Shown here: positions 13,356 to 22,197 of the stretch, in pieces
Position numbering within the stretch: position 1 is the stretch's first letter
Layout: each line of letters opens with the position of its first letter
DNA from: a virus
DNA: 29,976 nucleotides
Virus record (IMG/VR): IMGVR_UViG_3300005471_000042
Coordinates: 1-29,976 of that record
Strand: one strand, 5' to 3'
Program-made: the position numbers and the translations under genes
Notes under the pieces: generated by a model
Told to the model about the DNA's origin: nothing
What the model saw: the letters and a program-made list of their open reading frames with translations, nothing else
Databases searched by the model: none

Positions 13356-13793
13356 ATGAACAACGCCCAAGAGTCGAACCTCTCGCAAGCCCTGCGCAAT
13401 CGGAAGAAGCAAGACAAGCGCTACCCACACATCGTCAACGTCGACAACGGCCGGTTGCTGCCGAACACGGAGAAGCTGCGCGCGCACCCGAAGTACCGCG
13501 TGTACGCCGGCCCAACCGGTCCCGAGGTGACGAACGAGCAGCGGCTCGCCTGGGTGCAGGGCCTCATGGAGCGCAACCCGATCAAGGTCGTCAACACGAC
13601 GCCCGAGGTGTTCGACATCGCCAAGGCGTCGAGCGAGGATCTCGTCGCATTCGCGCTCGACCAGTACGGCGCCGCGCTGGACGCGACCAAGCCCGCGGCC
13701 GCGCTGCGCCGCGAGGTCGCGGCGCTCGCCGGCCTGCCGGCGCAGGAGATGCCGACCGTGAACGGCACCGGCCTGCTCGAACCGCTGGTCTGA
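13356..13793 (+). CDS. Head accessory or completion protein candidate, 145 aa
   Basis: Starts MNNAQESNLSQALRNRKKQD. The N-terminal half is polar and extended (YPHIVNVDNGRLLPNTEK). The C-terminal part has a short helix-extended-helix pattern: SSEDLVAFALDQYGAALDAT, then ALRREVAALAG (about residues 91-125). This resembles the HeH/LEM-like domain often seen at the ends of phage head proteins; that match is inference from pattern. GGAG is 9 nt upstream. Location between head and adaptor genes fits a head-tail joining or decoration role. Confidence 0.65.
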   Translation: MNNAQESNLSQALRNRKKQDKRYPHIVNVDNGRLLPNTEKLRAHPKYRVYAGPTGPEVTNEQRLAWVQGLMERNPIKVVNTTPEVFDIAKASSEDLVAFALDQYGAALDATKPAAALRREVAALAGLPAQEMPTVNGTGLLEPLV

Positions 13794-13805
13794 TCGGCAC
13801 CCGTC

Positions 13806-14453
13806 GTGCTCGCCTCCGACATCCTCGACGAAGCGGCGACCCTGCTGCTCGACACCGCGCACCGCACGTGGAGCGCGGACGAGCTGCTCGGCTACTTAAA
13901 CGAGGCGATGCGCGCGACGGCGGGCGCGAAGGCGGACTTCTACACGGTGCAGAACGAGAGCTTCGCGCTCGCCGCCGGGCTCCTGCAGACACTGCCCGCG
14001 GATGGCATCGTCCTCATGAACGTGATGCGCAACAGCGACGCCACGGGCGGGCGCATCATCTCCCAGGTGGACTCGTCGCTGCTCGACGAGTCGGCGCGGT
14101 TCTGGCCGGCGTCCACGCAGGAGATCCAAGTCGAGCATTTCACGGCTGATCCGCGCAACCCGCGGCGCTTCAAGGTGTTCCCGCCAGCCGCGCTCGGCGC
14201 GACCGTCGAGGTCCTCTACAGCGCGGTGCCGCCGCAGATCATGTACGCCGCCGAGGAAATGTCGGTGTCGGACGCATATCAGGCGCCGCTGCTCGAGTTC
14301 GTGCTCGGGCGCGCGTACGCGAAGAACTCGAAGCGGCAGGATCTCGCAAAGGCCAGCGGATTCATGGCCTCGTGGGGCCAGCGGCTCGGCCTCAAGGCCA
14401 GCGCACAAGCTGCCGTGGCGCCGAAGGTTGCCGTCTCACCGGGAGTCGCGTGA
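13806..14453 (+). CDS. Head-tail adaptor protein, DUF6682-like, 215 aa
   Basis: Probable adaptor ring under the portal. The start (LASDILDEAATLLLDTAHRT, then WSADELLGYLNEAMRATAGAKADFYT) matches the helical opening of DUF6682-type adaptors. FKVFPPAALGATVEVLYSAVPP and the helical end (APLLEFVLGRAYAKNSKRQD) also fit. It starts with GTG at 13806 with no strong Shine-Dalgarno sequence, 12 nt after the previous stop. Its stop overlaps the next ATG (TGATG). The family name is recalled from pattern and would need a profile search. Confidence 0.65.
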   Translation: MLASDILDEAATLLLDTAHRTWSADELLGYLNEAMRATAGAKADFYTVQNESFALAAGLLQTLPADGIVLMNVMRNSDATGGRIISQVDSSLLDESARFWPASTQEIQVEHFTADPRNPRRFKVFPPAALGATVEVLYSAVPPQIMYAAEEMSVSDAYQAPLLEFVLGRAYAKNSKRQDLAKASGFMASWGQRLGLKASAQAAVAPKVAVSPGVA

Positions 14454-15130
14454 TGGAGTTCGTCGACGTCTTCAACCAGCTCGAGAACGTCGCGCAGATC
14501 GTGCGTCGCTGCCCGACCAATACGCTGCGCCGCGCCTACGTGCGCGCACTGCGTGAGTGGTGCTCCGAGACGCTGTGGTTGCGCGAGAACCTCACCGGGC
14601 AGACCGAGGCCAACGTGCAGGCGTACGCGCTTGGCGACGACCCGTACATGGAGATCGTCAACATCGTGGCGATGCAGGGCGTGCTGACGACCGGCGTGCC
14701 CGCGCCGCAGTACTGGCCGATCGGCCCGAGCGACAGCGAGGGCTGGGATCCGAACGTGCCGGCGAGCACTCCGGGGACGTATCAGTACCTGCCGCAGGCG
14801 CAGTTCGCGCTGTTCCCGATCCCGAATCAGGTCTACGGCCTGACGATCACGATCGCGCTGCAGCCCAAGGAGGGCGCGCAGCAGATCCCGGCGCCACCGC
14901 TGGTCAAGTGGAGCAACGACATCGAGGCCGGCGCGCTCGCCTACCTGCTGTCGATCCCGGGCCAGCCGTGGAGCAACCCGCAAGAGGCTGCACGCAACAA
15001 CGCGGTGTTCCGTGCGGCCATCGCCAACGGCAAGGCCGACGTGCAGCGCGGGTTCAACGTCGGTTCGCAGCGCGCTCGCCCGCGTCCTTTCGTTCAATCC
15101 AGGGGGTTCGGCTGGAGCCTTCGTTGGTGA
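14453..15130 (+). CDS. Neck or head-closure virion protein, 225 aa
   Basis: Starts MEFVDVFNQLENVAQIVRRC, followed by RRAYVRALREWCSETLWLRE, so the N terminus is helical. The middle is beta-rich (TYQYLPQAQFALFPIPNQ, LTITIALQPKEG). The C-terminal helices contain DIEAGALAYLLSIPGQPWSN. The start overlaps the adaptor stop by one base (TGATG). The order adaptor then this gene fits a neck component. No named family is recognised. Confidence 0.6.
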   Translation: MEFVDVFNQLENVAQIVRRCPTNTLRRAYVRALREWCSETLWLRENLTGQTEANVQAYALGDDPYMEIVNIVAMQGVLTTGVPAPQYWPIGPSDSEGWDPNVPASTPGTYQYLPQAQFALFPIPNQVYGLTITIALQPKEGAQQIPAPPLVKWSNDIEAGALAYLLSIPGQPWSNPQEAARNNAVFRAAIANGKADVQRGFNVGSQRARPRPFVQSRGFGWSLRW

Positions 15131-15138
15131 GGTGACCC

Positions 15139-15954
15139 ATGCCTTTCGGTATCACGCCGCTCGCCGGCTTCGCGCAACAAGCTCCGACCGAGTTCCCCCG
15201 GTTCCTGCAGTTCCAGAACCTAGGCATCGATCTCGGCGGTCCAGACGCAGAAACGCTCGACTTCGAGGGCTCACTCGTCGCCACGCGCGGTACGGGTGAA
15301 AACTCAGGCAAGGTCACGGTCACTGTCGCCGGCTTGGCTGGCGGCACAGTGACCTCGGTCAACATGTCCGTGCCAGCCGAGTTCGCGATAGCGGGCAACC
15401 CGATCACTGGCGCGGGCACGCTCGCCGTCTCCAAGGTCGTGCAGAACGCAAACGAGGTGTGGGCGGGACCCGCATCGGGGCTCGACGCACAGCCGGCGTT
15501 CCGCACGCTCGTCAACGCGGACATGCCTGCGGCGGTTGCTAATGTCGCGTTCAACAACCAAGCCAAAAATCTCGTCTACGCCGGCCCTCCATCCGGAGGT
15601 GTTGCGCCTCCTTCATTCCGCGCTCTCGTCACCGCGGATCTGCCGTTCGCGTGGAACACGCCGGGGCCGGGAAATTACACCCTCGTGCTCGCGGACTTAG
15701 GCAACGGCGTCGTGATGAACGGGGGAACGCTGACGATCCCCCCAAACAGCAGCGTAGCTTTTCCTGATGGCGCAAGCATCGTGGTGCTCGATAAAGGCTA
15801 TATGGATCCGTACGCAATCGCAGGGGATGTTGGGGTCACGCTGGAACATCGCGTAGCGTTTTTGCCGGCTTCTGCGGGGCAGTTCGGCACGGTGACGCTC
15901 ATTCAACAGGGCATCGACAACTGGATTCTTTGCGGTGACTTGGAGGCCGTGTGA
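15139..15954 (+). CDS. Virion tail or fibre protein with repeated AGP.SG motif, 271 aa
   Basis: GAGGTGA lies 5 nt before the ATG. The central part carries two copies of a fibre-type repeat: NANEVWAGPASGLDAQPAFR then LVNADMP (about 101-133), and QAKNLVYAGPPSGGVAPPSF then ALVTADLP (about 141-171). Such repeats are common in phage tail-fibre shafts. The C-terminal part is beta-rich (SIVVLDKGYMDPYAIAGD). It ends in GTGA overlap with the next gene. A receptor-binding or spike role is inferred. Confidence 0.65.
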   Translation: MPFGITPLAGFAQQAPTEFPRFLQFQNLGIDLGGPDAETLDFEGSLVATRGTGENSGKVTVTVAGLAGGTVTSVNMSVPAEFAIAGNPITGAGTLAVSKVVQNANEVWAGPASGLDAQPAFRTLVNADMPAAVANVAFNNQAKNLVYAGPPSGGVAPPSFRALVTADLPFAWNTPGPGNYTLVLADLGNGVVMNGGTLTIPPNSSVAFPDGASIVVLDKGYMDPYAIAGDVGVTLEHRVAFLPASAGQFGTVTLIQQGIDNWILCGDLEAV

Positions 15955-16619
15955 ACATCGCGTCGCTAGTCGGCGCCCGTATGCCGCACCTGCCGGCTAA
16001 TGATCCGTATTTTGCGCAAACCATCCTGCTGTCGAACGCACAGTCGTTCGACGATCTGTCGCCGTTGGCGCACGGGCACGCATCGACGAACGTATCGCTG
16101 TCGTCAGCACAAAGCGTCTTCGGGGGTACGTCCTTTTTTAGCGATGGCACCCTCGGCAATATCCTGACCTACGCAGCAAGCGTTACCTTCGGCACAGGCA
16201 CGTTCACGCTGGAGTTTTGGGCGTACAACACGGGAACCGGGGGAACCACGCGGTACCTTATGGCGTGGAGCGCCGCCAACTACACGGCTCGGAACAACAC
16301 GACCGGGGTCTACACTTTCAGCGGGTTAACCACGGTAGCCGATTCGCCTGCAGCATCTGCAAATGCTTGGCACCATATCGTCATACAACGCAACGCAGAC
16401 GGAAAAATACGAGCGGCCACGGACGGTGTGTTCTCTGTCTTAGCGAGTGAGGTTACCGCGGTGGGCGTCTCCGGGGCTTTCGGCATCGTGAACGTGCCGG
16501 CGCGCACGGACTTGCCTCCGTTCCAGGGGTATATCGGACCTTTCCGACTTACCAACGGCGTGGCTCGGTACAACATCGCCGGGTTCACTCCTCCTGTCGC
16601 CCCATTTCCGATCTCTTGA
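15951..16619 (+). CDS. Concanavalin A-like (LamG-type) virion lectin, 222 aa
   Basis: Beta-sandwich pattern typical of LamG/ConA-like domains: SVFGGTSFFSDGTLGN, then FGTGTFTLEFWAYN, ANAWHHIVIQRNADGKIRAA, and the ending GYIGPFRLTNGVARY. The domain fills residues about 40-215. These modules bind sugars or help fibre assembly. It starts with GTG overlapping the previous stop (GTGA). Codon use is less GC-rich than in the head genes, suggesting an exchangeable cassette. Substrate cannot be read from sequence. Confidence 0.75.
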   Translation: MNIASLVGARMPHLPANDPYFAQTILLSNAQSFDDLSPLAHGHASTNVSLSSAQSVFGGTSFFSDGTLGNILTYAASVTFGTGTFTLEFWAYNTGTGGTTRYLMAWSAANYTARNNTTGVYTFSGLTTVADSPAASANAWHHIVIQRNADGKIRAATDGVFSVLASEVTAVGVSGAFGIVNVPARTDLPPFQGYIGPFRLTNGVARYNIAGFTPPVAPFPIS

Positions 16620-16624
16620 TCATC

Positions 16625-18994
16625 ATGGTTGCACGAATCGTCAACGCATTCCGCGGCGAAGTACCGCTCTTGCCGCCGCGTGCGCTCCCCGACGGCGCAG
16701 CGCAGGAGGCTGTCAACGCACGGCTCTATACGGGCGACCTCACCGCGTTCAAGCAGTTCTCGACAACGCACGGCCTCGCCAACCCCGGCACGGTACGCAC
16801 GATCGCGCTGCTCAAGGACTGGTGGATGTCGTGGGAGACTGACGTCGACGTAGCGCGCGGCATCGTGCCCGGCGACACGACCTACCGCACGTACTTGACG
16901 GGTCTGGATAAGCCGCGCTTCACGAACCTCGACCTCGCGACGGGCGTGCCCAACGGCAGCGCGTCGGAGCCGTATCCGAGCGAGACAAGGCTGCTCGGCG
17001 TGCCGCCACCGGACTCGCCGCCGACCACGGTAACGGGCGTCGACTCGAACCCCACGACGTTCTCGGTCGATGTGACTGATGACTGCTCGGCGCTATCACC
17101 CAACTGGGTCACGTCGTCGAATGCCGGGCAGGATAACTACGAGTCGACGATCCAAGTCGATGCAACCTTCGGCGATCCGGCGCCGAGCTTTCGCACGCGC
17201 GTGGAGAACAACGCCGGCACGCCGGCCTACGCGATCCGGGACTTCGGCGTCGCCGGGACGACGGTCCTCAAGACGACGTTCAACGTGTCGTTCAATGAGA
17301 TCGACGACGATCACATCCACGCCGGCATGCTAGTCGGCTGCACGGCGAGTGGCGGCGGGGCGCTGGTGCAGCTTGGCGGCGACATCGGCACGCCGATCAT
17401 CGTGATCTGGCGGCAATCGGACTTCGTCAACGGCTCACAGGTGCAGCAAGCCAGCCTGCCGGCGCTCACCGAGAACGCGTGGTACACGGTCGAGATCACG
17501 CGCACGCTCAACAGCGACAACAGCGTGACGATCGCGGTGCGGTTCCTCGACGCGACCGCGACGACGCTGCTCGCCGAGGTGCAGGCGACAAACTTCTTCG
17601 ACGCGGGCGACTACTGCGGCCCACGCGCCGCGACGGATGACGTGCCGAAGATCGCGCACTACGACAACATCCACGTGCAGGGCAGCGGCTCGACGAGCTA
17701 CAACCCGACCAACATCGCGACGAACTACGTCTACACGTTCGTCAACGATTTCAGCGAAGAGAGCGCGCCGTCGCTTCCGTCGCCCACGATCCTACGGCCC
17801 GATGGCGTGAGCGTGACCATCACGACGCCGACAGGCGAGCCGACCGGCATCGATGGCGACTACCACATCACGACCAAGCGCATCTATCGCGCGGCCACCG
17901 GTAGCACCGGCACCGCGTACCGCTTCGTGGCCGAGATCCCGCTTTCCCAGGCCGACTACGTCGACACGCTGACCGACGCCGAGCTCGGCGGGGCGCTCTC
18001 GTCGGACAACTGGGCGCTGCCGCCGGATGACCTCGAAGGCATCCTCGCGCTGCCCAACGGCGTGATGGCGGGCTTCCGGCGCAACCAACTCTGTTTCAGC
18101 GTGCAGAACCGGCCGCACGCGTGGCCGGTCGAGTACCGGCTCAACACCGACACGGACATCGTCGGCATCGGCAACATCGACACGACGGTGGTGATCGGTA
18201 CCAAGAGCTTTCTCTACACCGCGAGCGGCAACGACCCGGCGGCGTACAGCATGAGCAAGTTCGAGGTGCCCTACGCCGCGTCGAGCAAGCGCAGCTTCGC
18301 CTACGTGACAGGGCTCGGTGTCGTGTTCAGCGGGCCGGACGGCTTGATGGCATCGGCCGGGCCGGGGCAACCGCGCAACCTCACACAGTCGGTGTTCACG
18401 CGCCGGCAGTGGCAGGCGCTCGACCCGACCAGTATCCGCAGCGTCTCGCACAACGACATCTATTTCATGTTCTGGGAGAGCGCGAGCTCGCGTGGCTGCT
18501 ACGCGGTCGACTTGCGCAGCGAAGGTTCCGGGATCGTGCAGATGGCGTTCCACGCGAGCGCAGCCTACGTCGACCCGATCGAGGACAAGATGTACCTCGT
18601 GCTCGACTACGACAACGAGCCGGATGACGAGACGCTGCCCGAACCGGCATCGCCGCCGCCCTACATCGACGGGCGCACGATCTACGAGTTCGAGGGCTCG
18701 CCTACCACGTACATGAACTATCGGTGGCGCTCCAAGATGTACCTGATGGAATACCCCGGGTTCTACCCGATCGCTCAGGTACGTCGCGCGAGTGATGTGG
18801 CTGGCACGCAAGGCAACCTCGTCGCGCGCTTCTACGGGGACGGTGTGCTGCTCGACGAGATCGTAATCGACGGAGACGTCGAGTTCACACTCACCCCGCC
18901 GGATGCGGCCTACAGCAAGTTCTTCATGGAGCTCACGGGCACCGACCCGATCAACGTGCTCCAAGCCGCCGATGACGTGACGGAGCTCAACTGA
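16625..18994 (+). CDS. Tail nozzle/tubular-B-like protein with inserted lectin-like domain, 789 aa
   Basis: Large beta-rich tail protein that likely closes the short tail below the adaptor. The N-terminal block FRGEVPLLPPRALPDGAAQE and NARLYTGDLTAFKQF, and the later blocks YVYTFVNDFSEESAPSLPSP, LALPNGVMAGFRRNQLCFS, and VVIGTKSFLYTASGNDP, fit the nozzle-type proteins of podoviruses. Between about residues 140 and 360 lies an extra beta-sandwich-like domain (CSALSPNWVTSSNAG, then NAWYTVEITRTL, then AHYDNIHVQGSGS) that looks ConA-like. ATG 16625 is used; a TTG at 16616 overlapping the previous stop is possible. The stop overlaps the next start (TGATG). Confidence 0.7.
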   Translation: MVARIVNAFRGEVPLLPPRALPDGAAQEAVNARLYTGDLTAFKQFSTTHGLANPGTVRTIALLKDWWMSWETDVDVARGIVPGDTTYRTYLTGLDKPRFTNLDLATGVPNGSASEPYPSETRLLGVPPPDSPPTTVTGVDSNPTTFSVDVTDDCSALSPNWVTSSNAGQDNYESTIQVDATFGDPAPSFRTRVENNAGTPAYAIRDFGVAGTTVLKTTFNVSFNEIDDDHIHAGMLVGCTASGGGALVQLGGDIGTPIIVIWRQSDFVNGSQVQQASLPALTENAWYTVEITRTLNSDNSVTIAVRFLDATATTLLAEVQATNFFDAGDYCGPRAATDDVPKIAHYDNIHVQGSGSTSYNPTNIATNYVYTFVNDFSEESAPSLPSPTILRPDGVSVTITTPTGEPTGIDGDYHITTKRIYRAATGSTGTAYRFVAEIPLSQADYVDTLTDAELGGALSSDNWALPPDDLEGILALPNGVMAGFRRNQLCFSVQNRPHAWPVEYRLNTDTDIVGIGNIDTTVVIGTKSFLYTASGNDPAAYSMSKFEVPYAASSKRSFAYVTGLGVVFSGPDGLMASAGPGQPRNLTQSVFTRRQWQALDPTSIRSVSHNDIYFMFWESASSRGCYAVDLRSEGSGIVQMAFHASAAYVDPIEDKMYLVLDYDNEPDDETLPEPASPPPYIDGRTIYEFEGSPTTYMNYRWRSKMYLMEYPGFYPIAQVRRASDVAGTQGNLVARFYGDGVLLDEIVIDGDVEFTLTPPDAAYSKFFMELTGTDPINVLQAADDVTELN

Positions 18995-20922
18995 TGGCGC
19001 TCGGTCGGCCAGCGATCAGCGAGGGCTCGGCCCGCGATCTGCGCTCGACGATCGCGGTGCTCGGCGCCATCCGTGCGCGCATCCAGGCGATCGAGAGCTC
19101 GGTCGGCACGGTCAGCGACACGGCGGCCGCGTCGTCGAGCTCGAATAGCACGCAACTCAACGCGCTGCGGCAACAGCTCCAGTCACTGCAATCCCAGGTC
19201 GATGCGCTCGCGACTCAGATCGGGAACGACGACGTCGTCTACGCTGCCGCGGAGACGATCGCGACCGCGCAAGGCGTCATCGCGCTCTCGCAGACGACGG
19301 TCGGAGCGGCCGATCCGAGCGACCCGCTGCGCATCTTCGGCCTGATCGGCATCGCGCTTGCGGGGGCCTCACCAGGGCAGTCGGTCACGGTGCGTCGTCG
19401 CGGGATCTACAACGTCATCGGCGCGTCGTTCGTACCGAACCGCGCGGTGTACGCGAGCGCCGCAGGCCTGACGCAGACGCCGGACTACGAGGTAACGGCA
19501 CTGCCGGTGGGTGCGGCCCTCACGACGACGCAGCTCTACGTCGAGCCGGACTGGCCGGCGCTGCAGACGCCGATCTTCTCGTCCTCTGGCACGGAGGAGG
19601 TCTACGAGCGCTACATGCCGGTCACCTACCGGCTGCTGCAGGACTTCGACATCGACGCCTCCCACGTCATCGTCAACCACCTGTCGGACTCGGTGTGGCG
19701 CACGCAGGAGGACTTCAACAACGTCATGCTGTCGCCGGGCATCATCACGGGCGGCACGCTCTCGGACGCGGGCGGCGGCAACATCGACGTGGCGGCGGGC
19801 ACCGCGATCCTGCGCATCGCCGATGACAACGTGTCGAACCTTGTGTTCGTCAACTTCCCGACGACTACGCTCGCGGTGCCGAACGATTCGACGATTCGGT
19901 TCGTCGGGCTGGAGTACAACGCCGGCAACCCGCAAGTGGTTCTGCGTCCCGCGCAAGACTGGGACAACGACACCGAGATTGCGATGGGCAGCACGGCCCA
20001 GAACCTCGGAACGATCTTCGTATTCAATAACCCGTTCTTGGTCGGTGATCCGATCACCAACATCATCCAGCGGTTCGACTCGTTCGCCGCCGCGAATCGC
20101 GACGTCGAGGTCGGCGGGCTAACCATCGGCGAGACCGGTACCCGCAACATCACGATGACCGCCGGCCGCGTCTGGGCCAGGCTTAACGATTACCCTGCCG
20201 CTGCACTGAATACCAGCGTGAGCGGGTCGGTGATCTCGGCCTACTACAACGGCACCAACTGGGTGTTCACGCCGGGCGTGACGCAGTGGCCGAACACGCA
20301 GTACAACGACATCACGTCAGGCCTCGTCGCGATGACGGTCGGCAGATACGTAAACCTGTGGTTCTACCTGACCATCGAAACCGGGGTGATGGCGTTCCAA
20401 TATGGGCAGGCGCAATACACGTCGTTGGCCTTGGCTGCGGCGGAGAGCGAGCCCACATTCAGGCCCCCGAACGCCGGAAAGATTTCTCTGCTGCTGGGCC
20501 GGTTTATTTTCAAAAAGAACGACGCGACTACCGCGCAGATAGATCAAGCGTACAACACCACGTTTTCGCTCACCGCGGTCTCGGACCACAACAATCTCGG
20601 CGGGTTGCAGGGCGGTGCAGCCGCCGAGTATTTCCACCTGACCAGCGCCCAACATGCGGCCCTAGGGGACCTCGGTACGCTTATCGAAGCGCTGCCCTAC
20701 TCCAGCGGCGTGCCGAGCGGCAGCGTTGTACCTGTCGAAGTTGGAGGCGTCGCTTATAGGGTATCCGCCACGGACATCGGGGGCTCGCAAAGTGGTACCT
20801 TCACTCAAGCATCGAGTGCGCCGGCTCCCGTAGCCTATGGGCATCGTTGGTTTGACCTGAGTACCGGAACCGAGTACACGTGGATGAATGATGGCAACTC
20901 AGACCAGTGGGTGGAGATGTGA
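18994..20922 (+). CDS. Tail fibre protein, 642 aa
   Basis: Probable trimeric receptor-binding fibre. Residues about 20-78 form a coiled coil (VLGAIRARIQAIESSVGTVS, then LNALRQQLQSLQSQVDALAT). A long beta-rich body follows. Near 529-550 is SDHNNLGGLQGGAAAEYFHL, a hallmark of phage fibres. The end has HRWFDLSTGTEYTWMNDGNS, the Trp/Gly-rich closing motif found in many fibre proteins. From about 20340 onward the codons become clearly less GC-rich, suggesting a recombined C terminus. The start overlaps the previous stop, and the end overlaps a mini-ORF through GTGA. Confidence 0.8.
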   Translation: MALGRPAISEGSARDLRSTIAVLGAIRARIQAIESSVGTVSDTAAASSSSNSTQLNALRQQLQSLQSQVDALATQIGNDDVVYAAAETIATAQGVIALSQTTVGAADPSDPLRIFGLIGIALAGASPGQSVTVRRRGIYNVIGASFVPNRAVYASAAGLTQTPDYEVTALPVGAALTTTQLYVEPDWPALQTPIFSSSGTEEVYERYMPVTYRLLQDFDIDASHVIVNHLSDSVWRTQEDFNNVMLSPGIITGGTLSDAGGGNIDVAAGTAILRIADDNVSNLVFVNFPTTTLAVPNDSTIRFVGLEYNAGNPQVVLRPAQDWDNDTEIAMGSTAQNLGTIFVFNNPFLVGDPITNIIQRFDSFAAANRDVEVGGLTIGETGTRNITMTAGRVWARLNDYPAAALNTSVSGSVISAYYNGTNWVFTPGVTQWPNTQYNDITSGLVAMTVGRYVNLWFYLTIETGVMAFQYGQAQYTSLALAAAESEPTFRPPNAGKISLLLGRFIFKKNDATTAQIDQAYNTTFSLTAVSDHNNLGGLQGGAAAEYFHLTSAQHAALGDLGTLIEALPYSSGVPSGSVVPVEVGGVAYRVSATDIGGSQSGTFTQASSAPAPVAYGHRWFDLSTGTEYTWMNDGNSDQWVEM

Positions 20923-21017
20923 TTGACTTTCCAACTTCGCCGGTTGTCGGGCAGCAATACACGTACCTCGGCCGCACGTGGCAATGGGGTGGTAGCGGCT
21001 GGACGCGCGTAGCATGA
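20919..21017 (+). CDS. Mini fibre-tip protein, 32 aa, duplicate copy 1
   Basis: GTG start overlapping the fibre stop (GTGA). Sequence begins MIDFPTSPVVGQQYTYLGRT and ends in a Trp-rich turn (WQWGGSGW). This is the compact motif seen in many phage fibre ends, here as its own ORF. It ends in ATGA overlap with a second copy. Whether it is translated separately or is a remnant of a longer fibre is unknown. Confidence 0.5.
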   Translation: MIDFPTSPVVGQQYTYLGRTWQWGGSGWTRVA

Positions 21018-21108
21018 TTGACTTCCCGACATCGCCGGTCACAGGGCAGCAGTACACCTATCTCGGCCGCATTTGGCAGTGGAGTGGTGTGGGGTGGGCG
21101 CAGGTCAT
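20919..21108 (+). repeat. Tandem 95-bp duplication
   Basis: The segment from 20919 recurs from 21014, exactly 95 bp later. The proteins match at 25 of 31 positions (MIDFPTSPV.GQQYTYLGR). Since 95 is not a multiple of three, the second copy lies in another frame and needs its own start. Confidence 0.8.
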
Positions 21109-21223
21109 CAATCAAAGTCAGATCGTCTCAGTGTTCGTGCCTTTGTTTCCGATCAACTTACACGCGGCTGATGCCCTTCCTCTCCTGATCACCGTTACGT
21201 GGACGCAACTCAATTATGTCTAG
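21014..21223 (+). CDS. Small fibre-tip protein, 69 aa, duplicate copy 2
   Basis: Begins MIDFPTSPVTGQQYTYLGRI, nearly the same as the 32-aa protein upstream, then WQWSGVGWAQVINQ. It continues into a hydrophobic/beta extension (VSVFVPLFPINLHAADALPL). The ATG overlaps the previous stop as ATGA; the stop overlaps the next gene by 8 nt. It probably forms part of the adsorption apparatus. The extension has no recognised family. Confidence 0.6.
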   Translation: MIDFPTSPVTGQQYTYLGRIWQWSGVGWAQVINQSQIVSVFVPLFPINLHAADALPLLITVTWTQLNYV

Positions 21224-22193
21224 CACCATCTCATGGGCCAGCAGCGGCAACGGCACGAAAACAGGCACCGCAGCCGCCAACTTCTTCGACGACCTTGATA
21301 CGCTAATCACATCGAAGGCAGGCGACGCGACGTTCAAGTGGCAGAAGGCAGGCAAGAACTCCGCGGCCACGCCGTTCTGGCTCTTATTGAGCCGTAAGGA
21401 TGCCAGCAACGGGCGTCTCTTAATCGTGTGCTGGACGAGCGCACCGGCCGGTAACAACGCCGCGATCTTGGATACCGCGCCGAGCACCAATAATATTTTC
21501 ATTGCTTGGTTCCCGGCCGGCACCGCCAATACGGCGAGCAACCTGACGGCGTCGAGCGGCACGATCGCAGGCGACGACACCGGGGCTGTCAAATGCGCGC
21601 CTTTCAGCACGATTGCAAACGCCTACGGTGCGAACTTCGTACCTTTCTATTTCGATTCGACAGAAGGCGTGGTGTTCGGCACCGCAAACCCTGCCGCGGG
21701 AGCAACGTCCTACGTAATGGGCGCCGGATCGCTGCTGGTCGATGCGAGCGATAACGCTTATGACTGTACTTTCGGCTTCAGTTCCAACTTAGGTCCGAGT
21801 TTCGGGTCCACTACATCCCCGATACCGTGGGCCGCTGCGACTCCGAGCGCGGGGTCCACGACTGCAACTGTCAGAACGAATTACGGATCGACGAATCGAG
21901 CCTATTTTCTTGCTTGGGCTCCTTCTGCGGTGTGGGCGAACCAAGCGGTTGGTTCCGCGGACATCCTCACGGATACCTCGGTGAGCCGCGCATGGTTTGT
22001 GCCGGCTCAACTGCTCGGGCAAACGAAAGGTGAAGGCTTTGTGCTGAAGCTGCGGCAGATCGGGCTAGGCCCGGGTACGGTAGGCGCTTTTTCGGTCTAC
22101 AACACGACAGGTCCTGTCGTTGCGGCTCGCCAGTTTTGCAACGCCACGGCGGGCGTCAACGGCGCTCCTTGGCTCACAAACTTCAAAATTTAA
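21216..22193 (+). CDS. Virion tail protein, beta-rich, 325 aa
   Basis: Starts MSSTISWASSGNGTKTGTAA. Composed mostly of Gly/Ala/Ser/Thr-rich beta segments with many aromatic residues (NIFIAWFPAGTANTASNLTA, FVPFYFDSTEGVVFGTANPA, AYFLAWAPSAVWANQAVGSA). This is the usual look of a phage tail or receptor-contact protein. It overlaps the preceding small gene by 8 nt. Its codon use is less GC-rich than in the head and ejection genes. No enzyme motif is seen. Confidence 0.6.
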   Translation: MSSTISWASSGNGTKTGTAAANFFDDLDTLITSKAGDATFKWQKAGKNSAATPFWLLLSRKDASNGRLLIVCWTSAPAGNNAAILDTAPSTNNIFIAWFPAGTANTASNLTASSGTIAGDDTGAVKCAPFSTIANAYGANFVPFYFDSTEGVVFGTANPAAGATSYVMGAGSLLVDASDNAYDCTFGFSSNLGPSFGSTTSPIPWAAATPSAGSTTATVRTNYGSTNRAYFLAWAPSAVWANQAVGSADILTDTSVSRAWFVPAQLLGQTKGEGFVLKLRQIGLGPGTVGAFSVYNTTGPVVAARQFCNATAGVNGAPWLTNFKI

Positions 22194-22197
22194 GGCT

